Shown piece by piece: positions 31,052 to 39,536 of a DNA stretch of 64,000 nt (position 1 is the stretch's first letter; each line of letters opens with the position of its first letter). The translations under genes and the position numbers were made by a program. The DNA is from HGM13006 sp900757695 (lineage in GTDB: Bacteria > Bacillota > Clostridia > Oscillospirales > Oscillospiraceae): contig CAUHNW010000013.1 in assembly GCA_959607825.1 (NCBI GenBank), forward strand, positions 1 through 64,000, read 5' to 3'. The notes under the pieces are model-generated. The model saw only the letters and a list, made by a program, of their open reading frames with translations. It did not search any database and was not told the DNA's origin.

Positions 31052-31945
31052 ATGACATCCCTGCAAATCACCTACTTTTTGAAGGTGGCAGACTGTATGA
31101 GCTTTTCCGGGGCCGCAGAGGAGCTGTTCGTTTCACAGCCCTCGGTGAGCCGTCAGGTGCAGCTGCTGGAAGCGGAGCTGGGGCACCGGCTCTTTGATCG
31201 GAGCAGCAAGCGGAAGCTGCGGCTGACCCCGGCGGGGGCCGTGTTCCGGGATTTCTTTCAGCGATCCGTCCGGGGCATGGAATCCGCCAAGATCACGGCG
31301 GGCGCATTGGAGACCGGACAGCTGCGGATCCGGGTGGGCATCGGGCTGGGCTGGGATTTTACCGACCAGCTGTTGGAATTTCGAAAGCAGGCGCTGGCCC
31401 TCTATCCCACGGCGGAATTGTACTTTGAAAGCGACAGCTTCCGCAATCTGCAAAGTCAGGTGCGCAACGGGGCGCTGGACGTGATCCTGTGTACGGAGAG
31501 CAGCGTCCAGCTCTATGACGATCTGGAGATTCAGCTGGTGAACCGGATCCGGGGAAGGGCCTTTGTGCGGAAGGGGCTTCTGACCCCGGAGGGAACGCCC
31601 TTGCAGATCCGGGACTTTGACGGGCAGAACCTCTTGATGCTGCCGGAGGAGGAGGAGACCCCCGTGACCCTTCAGATGGTGATGCTGCAATTTCTGGACG
31701 GCGGCGCCAAGCCAAGGCCCGTGACCCTGCCCAACCGGGATTCCATCTATCAGGCGGTGCTCCGGGGCGAGGGCTTTGCGGTGTTTGACGAGCACATGAG
31801 CATTGCGGTGGATCCCCGCATCGACTCCATGCCTCTGGCGGGGAAGATCACCCTGAGCATGGTGCGGGCCAGAAAGAACGAAAATCCCCTGATCCGGCTG
31901 CTGGGGCAGGTCATGAGCCAGCCCATGGAGGCGGAAGCCACATAA
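31052..31945 (+). CDS. LysR-family transcriptional regulator
   Basis: A LysR protein of about 297 residues, with winged helix LQITYFLKVADCMSFSGAAEE and SQPSVSRQVQLLEAELG, and a C-terminal effector domain. GGGAG lies upstream of the ATG at 31052. The alternative start at 31019 would leave almost no leader after the -10 box. It is divergent from the SDR gene and probably regulates it through the 30989-31008 dyad. The effector is unknown. Confidence 0.85.
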   Translation: MTSLQITYFLKVADCMSFSGAAEELFVSQPSVSRQVQLLEAELGHRLFDRSSKRKLRLTPAGAVFRDFFQRSVRGMESAKITAGALETGQLRIRVGIGLGWDFTDQLLEFRKQALALYPTAELYFESDSFRNLQSQVRNGALDVILCTESSVQLYDDLEIQLVNRIRGRAFVRKGLLTPEGTPLQIRDFDGQNLLMLPEEEETPVTLQMVMLQFLDGGAKPRPVTLPNRDSIYQAVLRGEGFAVFDEHMSIAVDPRIDSMPLAGKITLSMVRARKNENPLIRLLGQVMSQPMEAEAT

Positions 31946-31957
31946 TATATAATAGAG

Positions 31958-31997
31958 ACGACCCTGCTGCGGATGGCATGTTCCACAGCAGGGTCGT
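31958..31997. terminator. Terminator between convergent genes
   Basis: A 12-bp stem ACGACCCTGCTG/CAGCAGGGTCGT lies between lysR and the GrpE-like gene. The U-run is weak. Confidence 0.6.
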
Positions 31998-32007
31998 ATT
32001 GTGAGAT

Positions 32008-32457
32008 TCAGTTGGCCACGGCCACCAGCGTGTGCCGGAGCACAACGCCCTCCCGGACGAAGCCGGTGCGGATCACCCGCACCACCATGCCCTCTCCATA
32101 CTGGGGATCCTCAATGTGCTCCACGGCCTCGTGGAGCCGGGGATCAAAGGGCTGGCCTTCGGCGGGGATTTCCGCCACACCCAAGTCGGCAAGGGACTTC
32201 AGAAGGCTCTGGAGGGTCAGCTCGATGCCGGTGCGGAAGTCCTTGTCCTGACAGGGCTGCTCCAGCGCCAGCTTTAAGTTGTCATAGACGGGAAGCAGCG
32301 CCGCAATGGCATCGCTGCCGCCCTGCCGGTAGGCGTCCTCCCGGACGGAGGCATTCCGCCGCCGGAAGTTCTGATATTCCTGATTCAGTTCGCCCATTTT
32401 TGTTTCCAATGCCGCATGGGCGCTGCGGGATACAAAGGGTAAGCTCATGTTATGCAC
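32008..32457 (-). CDS. GrpE-like nucleotide exchange factor, short form
   Basis: A 149-residue protein with the GrpE core: the helix ELNQEYQNFRRRNASV, IAALLPVYDNLKLAL, and the C-terminal beta domain signature DPRLHEAVEHI...VVRVIRTGFVREGVVLRHTLVAV. GrpE releases ADP from DnaK. This one lacks the usual long acidic N-terminal extension. It follows a J-domain gene by 1 bp, while no dnaK is in the window. It probably belongs to a second, specialised Hsp70 partner set rather than the housekeeping hrcA-grpE-dnaK-dnaJ operon. Confidence 0.8.
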   Translation of the reverse strand: MHNMSLPFVSRSAHAALETKMGELNQEYQNFRRRNASVREDAYRQGGSDAIAALLPVYDNLKLALEQPCQDKDFRTGIELTLQSLLKSLADLGVAEIPAEGQPFDPRLHEAVEHIEDPQYGEGMVVRVIRTGFVREGVVLRHTLVAVAN

Positions 32458-32458
32458 C

Positions 32459-33142
32459 TCAACAGCAGAAGTAGAAGCCCCGGCCGCCGCAGCAGGCGTT
32501 CAGCAGGCACCAGGACAGGCAGATGGGGTTGCAGAAGCTGCTCTGGAACCCGGTGGAAAAGCCGTGGCTGGCCCCGGCATTCTGGTACATGCGTCCGCCG
32601 GACTGGATCAGCTGATAGAACTGCTGATATTCGCCGTTGCCCGGGGACAGGCTCATGGCCTTGCGGATGTGCTCCATGGCCGCTACCCGGTTGCCCTGCC
32701 CATAGTTGGCCTGAGCGCTGAAATAGTACCAGCGGTGATCCCGATCCCCCTCAGGGATGGTGGAGAGCACATGGAGCGCCTCGGTATAGGCGCCGGCCTG
32801 AATATAGTGGAGGGCCGCCTGCATGTCCGTGGAGTCTCTGGTCTCGTACTGAGTGTGATACTGCTGCCGCTGCTGATAGCCCCCAAAGGGGTCATAGCCG
32901 TAGCCGAAGGGATCATAGCCCCCCTGACTGTAGCCCCCGTAGCCTCCGGAGGACTGCTGCTGGGCTTGAGGATTCTTGATCTGATCGTAGGCGGCGTTGA
33001 GCTCGTTCATCTTCCGCTCGCACTCTTTATCCCCCGGATGGAGATCCGGGTGATATTTTTTTGCCAGCTTGCGGTAGGCGGCCTTGATCTCGTCCTCACT
33101 GGCGGTTCTGGGAACTCCAAGCACCTCATAGGGGTCTCTCAT
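32459..33142 (-). CDS. J-domain protein with Gly/Tyr linker and Cys-rich tail
   Basis: A 227-residue protein. Residues 1-62 form a J domain (DPYEVLGVPRTASEDEI, YRKLAKKYHPDLHPGD) with the HPD motif that stimulates Hsp70. A Gly/Tyr/Gln-rich linker (about 63-100) leads to TPR-like helices (ALHYIQAGAYTEALHVL, NRVAAMEHIRKAMSL). The C-terminus is hydrophobic and unusually rich in Cys (CNPICLSWCLLNACCGG...CC). It overlaps the upstream DUF5685 gene by 4 bp and precedes the GrpE-like gene. Confidence 0.85.
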   Translation of the reverse strand: MRDPYEVLGVPRTASEDEIKAAYRKLAKKYHPDLHPGDKECERKMNELNAAYDQIKNPQAQQQSSGGYGGYSQGGYDPFGYGYDPFGGYQQRQQYHTQYETRDSTDMQAALHYIQAGAYTEALHVLSTIPEGDRDHRWYYFSAQANYGQGNRVAAMEHIRKAMSLSPGNGEYQQFYQLIQSGGRMYQNAGASHGFSTGFQSSFCNPICLSWCLLNACCGGRGFYFCC

Positions 33143-34002
33143 GTCGTTTTGTCTCCTTCATTTTCGTCTCTTTCTGTTCTGCGGTAATGCCGCTGAAAGG
33201 CTCTGGCGTATTTCTGCCAGACTCCGGCGTACAGAATGTTCCGCATCAGGCTCAGATCCTGTTCCAGCGGCAGCTGCTCAAAGGCCCGGGTGGCATCGCC
33301 CAGCAGCATGGTCAGCAGGTCATAGTCCCCTTCCGGGGTGCGCTGGCCCCCCAGCGCCCGGAGCGGGTTGGGGCGGTGGTGCTTTTCATCGCTGTGATAG
33401 TCGAGGCATGCGTCCATAATATAGATAAACTGCCCCAGACCGTTTCCCATGGCCCGGAGCACCGGGGCAAAATGATCGTCTTCCTTCCAGACAAACAGCT
33501 CCCCCATGAGCCTGCCGAAGCAGGCGGCGGCGGCATCGGCGGAAACCTCCGGGCCGTCCTCATAGCGGTGGAGCTCCCCAAGATTCTCCCGGATGGCAAG
33601 GGCCTGCCGGGGATACTTCTGCTCCAGCGCACGGAAATCCTTTTGGAGCAGCCCTGCAAAGGCACGGCTGGGGAGGCTCTTATCGTCCTCCCAGTTGTCC
33701 ATACAGTTCCACCATGCCAGCAGCAGGTTCAGGTCGGCGGCATACTGGGTAAACCGGTTCTGCCACCAGAGGCGCTTTCGGATGGGATGCACCGGACAGC
33801 GAGCGGCGCCGGACTGCTCCTCCGGCTCATAGAGGGAGGACAGCACCAGCACCAGAAACGTCATATCATAGGTCAGGGTCATGCGGCCGGAGAAGCCGTA
33901 ATCGTCACTGAGCTTCCGGCACAGGCCGCAGTAGCAGCCGCTGTAGCGCCGGATCTCCTCCTCCGACAGCAGGGATGCATCGGCGGTAATATATCCAAAC
34001 AT
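33139..34002 (-). CDS. DUF5685 family protein
   Basis: A 287-residue protein matching DUF5685: MFGYITADASLLSEEEIRRY, CGLCRKLSDDYG near the N-terminus, LAWWNCMDNWEDDK, and IYIMDACLDYHSDE. The CYCGLC cysteines and Asp-rich helices hint at a metal-binding helical protein, somewhat like polyprenyl synthase folds, but no activity is established to my knowledge. It is part of the four-gene minus-strand operon 34403-32008 with J-domain and GrpE-like partners, which suggests it is a client or adaptor. Confidence 0.75.
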   Translation of the reverse strand: MFGYITADASLLSEEEIRRYSGCYCGLCRKLSDDYGFSGRMTLTYDMTFLVLVLSSLYEPEEQSGAARCPVHPIRKRLWWQNRFTQYAADLNLLLAWWNCMDNWEDDKSLPSRAFAGLLQKDFRALEQKYPRQALAIRENLGELHRYEDGPEVSADAAAACFGRLMGELFVWKEDDHFAPVLRAMGNGLGQFIYIMDACLDYHSDEKHHRPNPLRALGGQRTPEGDYDLLTMLLGDATRAFEQLPLEQDLSLMRNILYAGVWQKYARAFQRHYRRTERDENEGDKTT

Positions 34003-34403
34003 CAGCTGTTCCTTTCAAATACATGACCGCAGCACTTGCAGGTGATGCGGATATGCCCCTTTCCCTTGGGTACCCGCAAAACGGTGCCGCACTGGGGGCA
34101 TTTGAAAAAGCAATACAGATTCTTTTGCCGGCGGCGGGCTTTGATCCGGCCGGAAATGGCCGTCAGGGGCGCAATCTTCCGGAGATACCACTGGTTCTCC
34201 GCACGGCGGCGGGCAACGTTCCGGCTGAAAATGCGGAAATAGCAGAGAATCAGGCAGATCAGCGCCAACAGCCAGAGCACGGAGCTGGCGGTGCCCTTTA
34301 GGAACATGGCAACGATCAAAAGAATACAGGCCGAGCCGCTGGCGGTCATGGAAAGAGCGTCAGGGCCGTTGCGCCCGGAAAGAAATGGTTTTTTCCTTCT
34401 CAT
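34002..34403 (-). CDS. Small membrane protein with C-terminal zinc ribbon
   Basis: The product is about 133 residues. It has a basic N-terminus, two membrane segments (ACILLIVAMFLKGTASSVLWLLALICLILCYF), a basic cytosolic stretch, and a zinc-ribbon end with two Cys pairs (CPQC and CKCC, CFFKCPQCGTVLRVPKG). GGTGAGG precedes the ATG at 34403. It is the first gene of the DUF5685/J-domain/GrpE-like operon. The function is unknown. The ribbon may bind RNA or partner proteins. Confidence 0.7.
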   Translation of the reverse strand: MRRKKPFLSGRNGPDALSMTASGSACILLIVAMFLKGTASSVLWLLALICLILCYFRIFSRNVARRRAENQWYLRKIAPLTAISGRIKARRRQKNLYCFFKCPQCGTVLRVPKGKGHIRITCKCCGHVFERNS

Positions 34404-34523
34404 ATGCCTCACCTGCCTTCCTGCTGCCAAAATTTCTTAGTCTCATAGTAGCAGGCGAATATGAACAGGATATAAACAGCGGAAAATTTTTTTCGTTTCG
34501 AATTGGAATCTTTCCCCACTGTG

Positions 34524-34552
34524 TTTACAAGGACGGACGGAAATGGTACAAT
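34524..34552 (+). promoter_or_regulatory. Second sigma-A-like promoter upstream of the aromatic operon
   Basis: TTTACA (34524-34529), 17 bp and TACAAT (34547-34552) form a normal-spacing promoter about 65 bp before the MerR-type one. It could provide basal expression. The 363-bp gap 34404-34766 has no other recognisable feature apart from this and the next site. Confidence 0.6.
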
Positions 34553-34616
34553 GCGAATGAACCGAAATGGGGCACCAAAAATCTATGATTTTGTGCAGAA
34601 TAACGGGAAAAGGGCC

Positions 34617-34647
34617 TTGACTCTGGTACAATACCATGGTTTAGAAT
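34617..34647 (+). promoter_or_regulatory. MerR-type promoter (19-bp spacer with dyad)
   Basis: TTGACT (34617-34622) and TAGAAT (34642-34647) are separated by 19 bp. The spacer holds the dyad TGGTA-CAA-TACCA. Overlong 19-bp spacers with a central dyad are the hallmark of promoters activated by MerR-family proteins through DNA untwisting. The sequence closely matches the promoter at 50506-50536. Confidence 0.8.
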
Positions 34648-34766
34648 AAGGCAAGATGCAATACCGTGGAGTTACTGTGGCATTTTGCAGCGGCCCATTG
34701 GGTTCCGAAGGGCCGGGTCTTCCGATTCCGGAGCACCGGCCTGGCAGGAAAGTGAGGTGGAAATCA

Positions 34767-35231
34767 ATGAGTGAAGAGAAAAAGGTCCGGCACAGCCGTG
34801 ACAGAGACCGGCGGGAGAATCACGACAACGATGTGGAGCTCCGGCCCATGGAAAAGGACGGCGACAAGCTCTTAAAGGCGCTGGACGACGGAAAGATCGC
34901 AGCCATTCAGTCCGGTCTTGAGATCATGTACGTCTTTATCATGCGCCATGACTACCGCTGCTTCATCCATAAGATGGACGCAGAGGAGGGGCGGCAGAAG
35001 GCGTTCCCGGTGAATGAGCGCAACCGTGCCATGTTCAAGAATCTGGCTTCGCTGGCAGACGGCCTTTTTGAGATCACCCCCAAGGGCCATATGAACCCCT
35101 TAGGCGCCATGGTGGCGGCGGAGCGGGGCATCATCGCATATCTGGACGCAACCGGACAGCTGCCTGCTGAGGACCAGGACTTTATGAGCTGGCAGGAGGC
35201 TGCCGGAAAAGAACATACAGAGGGAGGCTAA
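34767..35231 (+). CDS. Hypothetical protein, first gene of the aromatic operon
   Basis: A 154-residue soluble protein with a very charged N-terminus (RHSRDRDRRENHDND), then a helical domain (DKLLKALDDGKIAAIQSGLEI, NRAMFKNLASLADGLFEIT). I do not recognise a family. GTGAGGTGG precedes the ATG at 34767, about 113 nt after the predicted start site. Its position as first gene behind the MerR-type promoter, tightly linked to the transhydroxylase genes, suggests an accessory or structural role in that pathway. Confidence 0.7.
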   Translation: MSEEKKVRHSRDRDRRENHDNDVELRPMEKDGDKLLKALDDGKIAAIQSGLEIMYVFIMRHDYRCFIHKMDAEEGRQKAFPVNERNRAMFKNLASLADGLFEITPKGHMNPLGAMVAAERGIIAYLDATGQLPAEDQDFMSWQEAAGKEHTEGG

Positions 35232-35234
35232 AAC

Positions 35235-35432
35235 TTGAAAACCTATAAGTTTGTCTGTAGAAGTACCCGGCGCGGCTTCACCGAGTGGGCCAGCGTCATG
35301 GAGGACGGCGTAGAGGTACGCCGGATCGACCGGGACGTATGGCAGGAGACTGTCCGCCAGTTCCGGGAGCGGGTGGGCGCACAGCTGGAGGCCGAGGGCT
35401 ATCAGCTGGCCGAGCATCAGTATACACTCTGA
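35235..35432 (+). CDS. Small hypothetical protein
   Basis: A 65-residue protein starting with TTG three bases after the previous stop, behind GGGAGG. It is compact and charged (KFVCRSTRRGFTEWASVMED, ETVRQFRERVGAQLEAEGY). No family is recognised. The tight spacing in the operon supports it as a real gene. Confidence 0.65.
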   Translation: MKTYKFVCRSTRRGFTEWASVMEDGVEVRRIDRDVWQETVRQFRERVGAQLEAEGYQLAEHQYTL

Positions 35433-35456
35433 TTTTTACGGAAGAAGGTGCATAGA

Positions 35457-35921
35457 ATGACAGAGATTTCTCTTCTGATCCAGCATCATGCGGGCCCCAC
35501 CGGTGATGTGCTGGTATGTCAGCGGCCCGACGGCGTCTGGGAACTGCCCAAGGGCTACATTCGTGTCAATGAGACACCGGAAACTGCCGTGCAGCGCACT
35601 GCATGGGAGACCGTGGGCGTTCAGGCCAAGGCCGGGAAGCTCATTACACAGGGAAAGAAGTATAAGAAGGACGGAACCGTAGAGCACATTCCCTGCGGCA
35701 ACATCACCCACAACACCCATACCAAATGCGATGAGCACTGGTACTATGAGGCAGTGGACGTCTATCAGGAGGAGCCCAAGGCCGGTGCCTACAGCGCATT
35801 CCAGTGGGTGCATCCCTCCGAGCTGGGGACGGTGGCTCTTCAGGGGGACGATCAGGCGTTCCTCCGGAAGTATGATCCGTGGATCAATGGACGCACCATT
35901 CCCGATGTGCGGATGTATTAA
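35457..35921 (+). CDS. Nudix-family protein with degenerate Nudix box
   Basis: A protein of about 154 residues with a Nudix fold (MTEISLLIQHHAGPTGDVLV, CQRPDGVWELPKGYI). The Nudix box reads G-x5-E-x7-R-T-A-W-E-T-V-G. The first Glu of the REuxEE core is Thr and the last is also Thr, so only one of the usual metal-binding Glu remains. It may be a binding or scaffold protein rather than a pyrophosphatase. Its location in the transhydroxylase operon suggests a link to Mo-cofactor handling or ring-cleavage chemistry, which is only inference. Confidence 0.75.
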   Translation: MTEISLLIQHHAGPTGDVLVCQRPDGVWELPKGYIRVNETPETAVQRTAWETVGVQAKAGKLITQGKKYKKDGTVEHIPCGNITHNTHTKCDEHWYYEAVDVYQEEPKAGAYSAFQWVHPSELGTVALQGDDQAFLRKYDPWINGRTIPDVRMY

Positions 35922-35932
35922 GGAGGGGCACC

Positions 35933-36232
35933 ATGAAAAAGTATTATTGCGAGGCCCAGAAGAAGCAGCTGGAAAAGCCCACGGAGCCGAAATACGTTTT
36001 ATGCACCACGGCAAAGTGCTTTATTCTGGCAGAGAATGACGACGACGCCATCCAAAAGGCTGCGGCGGAATTCCGGGAGATGTACCACGGCACCGGCACG
36101 GTGCTGGGGAAGATCCGGATCACCAAGTCTGTGGAGCTTCCTGTAGACTGGAGCTATGGCGAGGGCGAAGCTGCAAAACCCGGCGATCAGGACGCCATGG
36201 ATGCGCTGATTGCCCATAACGTGATCCGATAA
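35933..36232 (+). CDS. Small hypothetical protein
   Basis: A 99-residue soluble protein (MKKYYCEAQKKQLEKPTEPK, CFILAENDDDAIQKAAAEF) with an AAGGAGG ribosome site. No family is recognised. It lies 11 bp after the Nudix gene and 14 bp before the next one, so it is firmly in the operon. The fold looks alpha/beta with an acidic C-terminal part. Confidence 0.65.
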   Translation: MKKYYCEAQKKQLEKPTEPKYVLCTTAKCFILAENDDDAIQKAAAEFREMYHGTGTVLGKIRITKSVELPVDWSYGEGEAAKPGDQDAMDALIAHNVIR

Positions 36233-36246
36233 GAGGAGGAAGCAGG

Positions 36247-36768
36247 ATGGATCTTGTGAAAAAATATGTGCTCCGGCTGCCCGACGGTGTAAAGACCGTG
36301 GAGAAGCAGGAGATCGTGGATCGGGTGAAGGAGATCCTGAAGGATCATCCCAGTGAGCATATGAACGCCTATCGGGTCTGGTATGAGGGCTTCGAGGGCT
36401 GCGGTATGCCCGGCACCGATGTATATGATGTGATCGTGGAGACCATGCGCTCCATGCCCGAGGACTGGAAGGACATCGGCCCCATGCGGATGGAGAAGTA
36501 CGGCGTCATTGACCCCACCTTCCTGAACCTCCACTATGCCACCGCCCAGAAGCGGGCAGACGCCCCCGGCGGCCCCGTGGAGATGCTGCTGCACCAGTTC
36601 CATGCAGGCAAGCACTATCAGGGCCCCGATGGCCGTGTGTTCTGGATCCCGGTGATCGAGGACTTTGATATGCGCTGCTTTGAGCGCAGGGATGGAAAAT
36701 ATGTGGGCACCATGGTGGAGATCGACCCCAGAAGCGACTATGCCCGCCAGATGATCGAAGTGAAGTAA
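36247..36768 (+). CDS. Hypothetical protein next to the transhydroxylase
   Basis: A 173-residue soluble protein (LPDGVKTVEKQEIVDRVKEI, VWYEGFEGCGMPGTDVYDVI, LHQFHAGKHYQGPDGRVFWI, YVGTMVEIDPRSDYA). It has no Cys cluster, signal or membrane segment, and I cannot name a family. It sits 15 bp before athL with an AAGAGGAGG site, so a maturation or chaperone role for the Mo enzyme is an attractive but untested guess. Confidence 0.65.
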   Translation: MDLVKKYVLRLPDGVKTVEKQEIVDRVKEILKDHPSEHMNAYRVWYEGFEGCGMPGTDVYDVIVETMRSMPEDWKDIGPMRMEKYGVIDPTFLNLHYATAQKRADAPGGPVEMLLHQFHAGKHYQGPDGRVFWIPVIEDFDMRCFERRDGKYVGTMVEIDPRSDYARQMIEVK

Positions 36769-36783
36769 GGAGGACTGCACATT

Positions 36784-39534
36784 ATGGAAAAAATACCTAT
36801 GCGTTCCGACTCCAAGAAGGAGCGTATTACCCACAGCGTCTGCGTTGGCGGCCCCATGACCCTTCACACCATCGATGGCGTGATCCGCCGTGTTCGCCCC
36901 ATTGTGCTGACAGACGACGACCCCGCAGGCTGGGTGATTAAGGCCCGGGGCAAGGAATATACCCCCCAGAGAAAGACCACCATGAGCCTGCTGGGCTACT
37001 GCGAGCGGGATAAAACCTATGCCTATGACCGCCTGAAGTACCCCATGATCCGGGAGGACTTTGTAGAGACCCCCGACGGCAAGAACCGCAACACCGAGAA
37101 CCGTGGTAAGTCCGGCTACCGCCGTGCCTCCTGGGATGAGGCCCTGAGCCTTGTGGCCAGAGAGATCAAGCGTCTCCAGAAGACCTACGGCAAGGAGACC
37201 ATCACCGCATGTACCTCTTCTCACCACTCCTGGGGACTGGTAGGCTATAAGATCTCCCTGTTTAAGCGCTTCTTCTCCATGATGGGCTATACCCGTATTG
37301 CCGATAACCCGGACTCCTGGGAGGGCTTCCACTGGGGCACCCCCCATTCCTACGGCTACTATTGGCGTCTGGGCGGCCCCGAGCCCTATGATATGCTGGA
37401 GATGGCCATGCAGAATACCGAGACCATCGTCTGCTGGTCCACGGACCCCGATACCAGCCGCGGCGGCTACTCCGCACAGGAGTCTGCTCTGTGGCGCTGG
37501 TGGATGAAGGAGATGGGCATCCAGTTCATCTACATCGATCCCTTCAATAACTACACCTCTGTGAAGCACGCCGACAAGTGGATCGGCCCCCGGATGGGCA
37601 CCGATGCCGCACTGCTGGAGGCCATTGCCTATGTGTGGATCACCGAGGGTACCTATGATAAGGAATATGTGGCACAGCATGGCCACCGGTTTGAGGAGTT
37701 CAAGAACCACATCCTTGGCCTTGGCCCCGATGGCACGCCGAAGACCCCCAAGTGGGCCTCTGAGCTGAGCCTGGTTCCCGCCATGGACATCAAGGCCGTT
37801 GCCCGCCGCTGGGCAAACTCTGTGACCACCGGCGGCTCCGGCATGCGCGGCGGCTTCGGCGGCGCCTGCCGTCACTCCAACGGCACCGAGTATGCCCGTC
37901 TGATGACGCTGCTGTTTGCCATGCAGGGCATGGGCAAGCCCGGCCGTGCCTTCTGGAGCCCCGCCTGCGGCGGCCCCATGAACTATAACTTCTGGTTCGG
38001 CGGCTATTCCGATCCCCTGTCCTCCATTGCCGGTGCGCCCATCTGCGATGATGTGCCCGTGAACTCCGTGGAGCAGGTGCTCTACCGTCCCAACGTGCCC
38101 GATGCCATTCTGGACGGCCACTATGAGTGGTACGGCGAAGGCTTCTGCGGCGGCGGCGTGGATCAGGAGTTTACCCGCCATGTATACCCCGCACCCGGCT
38201 ACAATAAGGTTCACTGCTTCTGGCGTTACGGCGGTTCCTTCTTCGGCACCATGCTGGACACCAACAAGTGGGCCAAGATGTACAAGAGCCCCGAGCTGGA
38301 GTTCGTCATCAATCAGGACATCTATATGACCCCCGAGACCCGTCATGCGGACGTGATCCTCCCGGCCTGCACCAACCTCGAGCGTGTGGACATCGGTGAG
38401 GTGGGCAACTCCGGCAACGGCGGCTACTGCTCCCACTCTCAGACCGGCAACTCCTGGCAGGTCATCGTCTATCAGGATAAGGCCATTGAGCCCATGTGGG
38501 ATTCCCGTTCCGACTTCTGGATCTTCTCTCAGGTGGCAGCACGTCTGGGCTGGGGCGAGCGCTTTACCGAGGGTCGCACCGAGGAAGAGTGGGCCAAGCG
38601 CTTCTGGCAGTTCTCCGATCTGCCCAAGCACATCTCCTGGGAGGACTTCAAGAAGAAGGGCTACTACATCCCGCCGGTGTCCTACCATGAGGAGGACAAG
38701 GATCCCAAGACCGGCCTCTATGAGAACTGGGATCGTTATCCCGGCTTCCAGTGGTTTGCGGAGAACCGTCCCTGCGATACCATGAACCATAAGGTCTTCC
38801 AGGAGGAGGGCAAGCTGGGCACCTTCTCTGGTAAGTTTGAGTTCGTGTCCGAGTCCCTGACCTACTGGGCGCCCGACGACGAGGCCCGCCGTCCCATTCC
38901 CCAGTATCAGGATTCCTGGGAGGGCTTCAAGAGCCTGTCTGCGGACAAGTATCCCTTCGGCCTGATCTCGCCCCATCCCCGGTTTGACTACCATACCCAC
39001 TATCAGCAGCACGCCAAGTGGCTGTGGGAGATCCCCAAGAACCGTCAGATCATCAATGGCAACCCCTATCTGGTCTGCCACATCAACCACAAGCTGGCGG
39101 AGCAGAAGGGCATCAAGGACGGCGACGTGGTACGGCTGTTCAATGACCGCGGCAGCTGCCTGATGGTGGCCCGTGTCACCTACCGCCTGTATCCGGAGAC
39201 CATCCATGCCTACACCTCCTCCGGTATCTATAACCCCATTGAGTACGGCGTTTATAAGAGCTGGGACAAGGGCGGCAGCATCAATGTGCTGACTCCCGGC
39301 CGCCTCATCGGCGACTATGTGCCCGCCATGGCACCCTACAGCTGCAACATCGACATCGAAAAGTGCGAGCCGGATCCCAACTATGGTCAGGGCTTTGAGC
39401 ACATCCTCGACGAGGTGGACAAGCAGCAGCTGGAGACCGAGCGTCCTGTCCGTACTTCCATGGAAGCCGACATGCTCTTCGGCGAAAAGGAGCAGTGGCT
39501 CCGTGAGCAGCTTGCGAAGAAGGAGGCAATCTGA
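36784..39534 (+). CDS. athL: Molybdopterin enzyme, pyrogallol-phloroglucinol transhydroxylase large subunit-like
   Basis: A 916-residue bis-MGD molybdoenzyme of the DMSO reductase superfamily. It lacks the N-terminal CxxC...C motif for a [4Fe-4S] cluster, as does AthL of Pelobacter acidigallici. As I recall, AthL binds Mo through Ser175 next to Asp174, with His144 in the active site. Here His147 (SSHHSWG), Asp177 and Ser178 (NPDSWEG) fall at the same spacing with a constant offset of 3. MGD contacts appear as CWSTDPDTSRGG and DIYMTPETRHADVILPA. It has no Tat signal, so it is cytosolic. The next gene starts 2 bp later and encodes the matching Fe-S subunit. The likely reaction is transfer of a hydroxyl group converting pyrogallol to phloroglucinol without O2. 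Another arene hydroxylase/dehydroxylase of this clade remains possible. Confidence 0.8.
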   Translation: MEKIPMRSDSKKERITHSVCVGGPMTLHTIDGVIRRVRPIVLTDDDPAGWVIKARGKEYTPQRKTTMSLLGYCERDKTYAYDRLKYPMIREDFVETPDGKNRNTENRGKSGYRRASWDEALSLVAREIKRLQKTYGKETITACTSSHHSWGLVGYKISLFKRFFSMMGYTRIADNPDSWEGFHWGTPHSYGYYWRLGGPEPYDMLEMAMQNTETIVCWSTDPDTSRGGYSAQESALWRWWMKEMGIQFIYIDPFNNYTSVKHADKWIGPRMGTDAALLEAIAYVWITEGTYDKEYVAQHGHRFEEFKNHILGLGPDGTPKTPKWASELSLVPAMDIKAVARRWANSVTTGGSGMRGGFGGACRHSNGTEYARLMTLLFAMQGMGKPGRAFWSPACGGPMNYNFWFGGYSDPLSSIAGAPICDDVPVNSVEQVLYRPNVPDAILDGHYEWYGEGFCGGGVDQEFTRHVYPAPGYNKVHCFWRYGGSFFGTMLDTNKWAKMYKSPELEFVINQDIYMTPETRHADVILPACTNLERVDIGEVGNSGNGGYCSHSQTGNSWQVIVYQDKAIEPMWDSRSDFWIFSQVAARLGWGERFTEGRTEEEWAKRFWQFSDLPKHISWEDFKKKGYYIPPVSYHEEDKDPKTGLYENWDRYPGFQWFAENRPCDTMNHKVFQEEGKLGTFSGKFEFVSESLTYWAPDDEARRPIPQYQDSWEGFKSLSADKYPFGLISPHPRFDYHTHYQQHAKWLWEIPKNRQIINGNPYLVCHINHKLAEQKGIKDGDVVRLFNDRGSCLMVARVTYRLYPETIHAYTSSGIYNPIEYGVYKSWDKGGSINVLTPGRLIGDYVPAMAPYSCNIDIEKCEPDPNYGQGFEHILDEVDKQQLETERPVRTSMEADMLFGEKEQWLREQLAKKEAI

Positions 39535-39536
39535 TT

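Noticed and set aside
36187..39402. Antisense open frame of more than 1000 codons opposite athL
   Set aside because: It mirrors a well-supported gene, has Gly/Ala/His/Leu-rich content without domains, and arises from the high-GC codon bias. Similar long antisense frames at 11739-14474 and 14484-17159 were rejected for the same reason.
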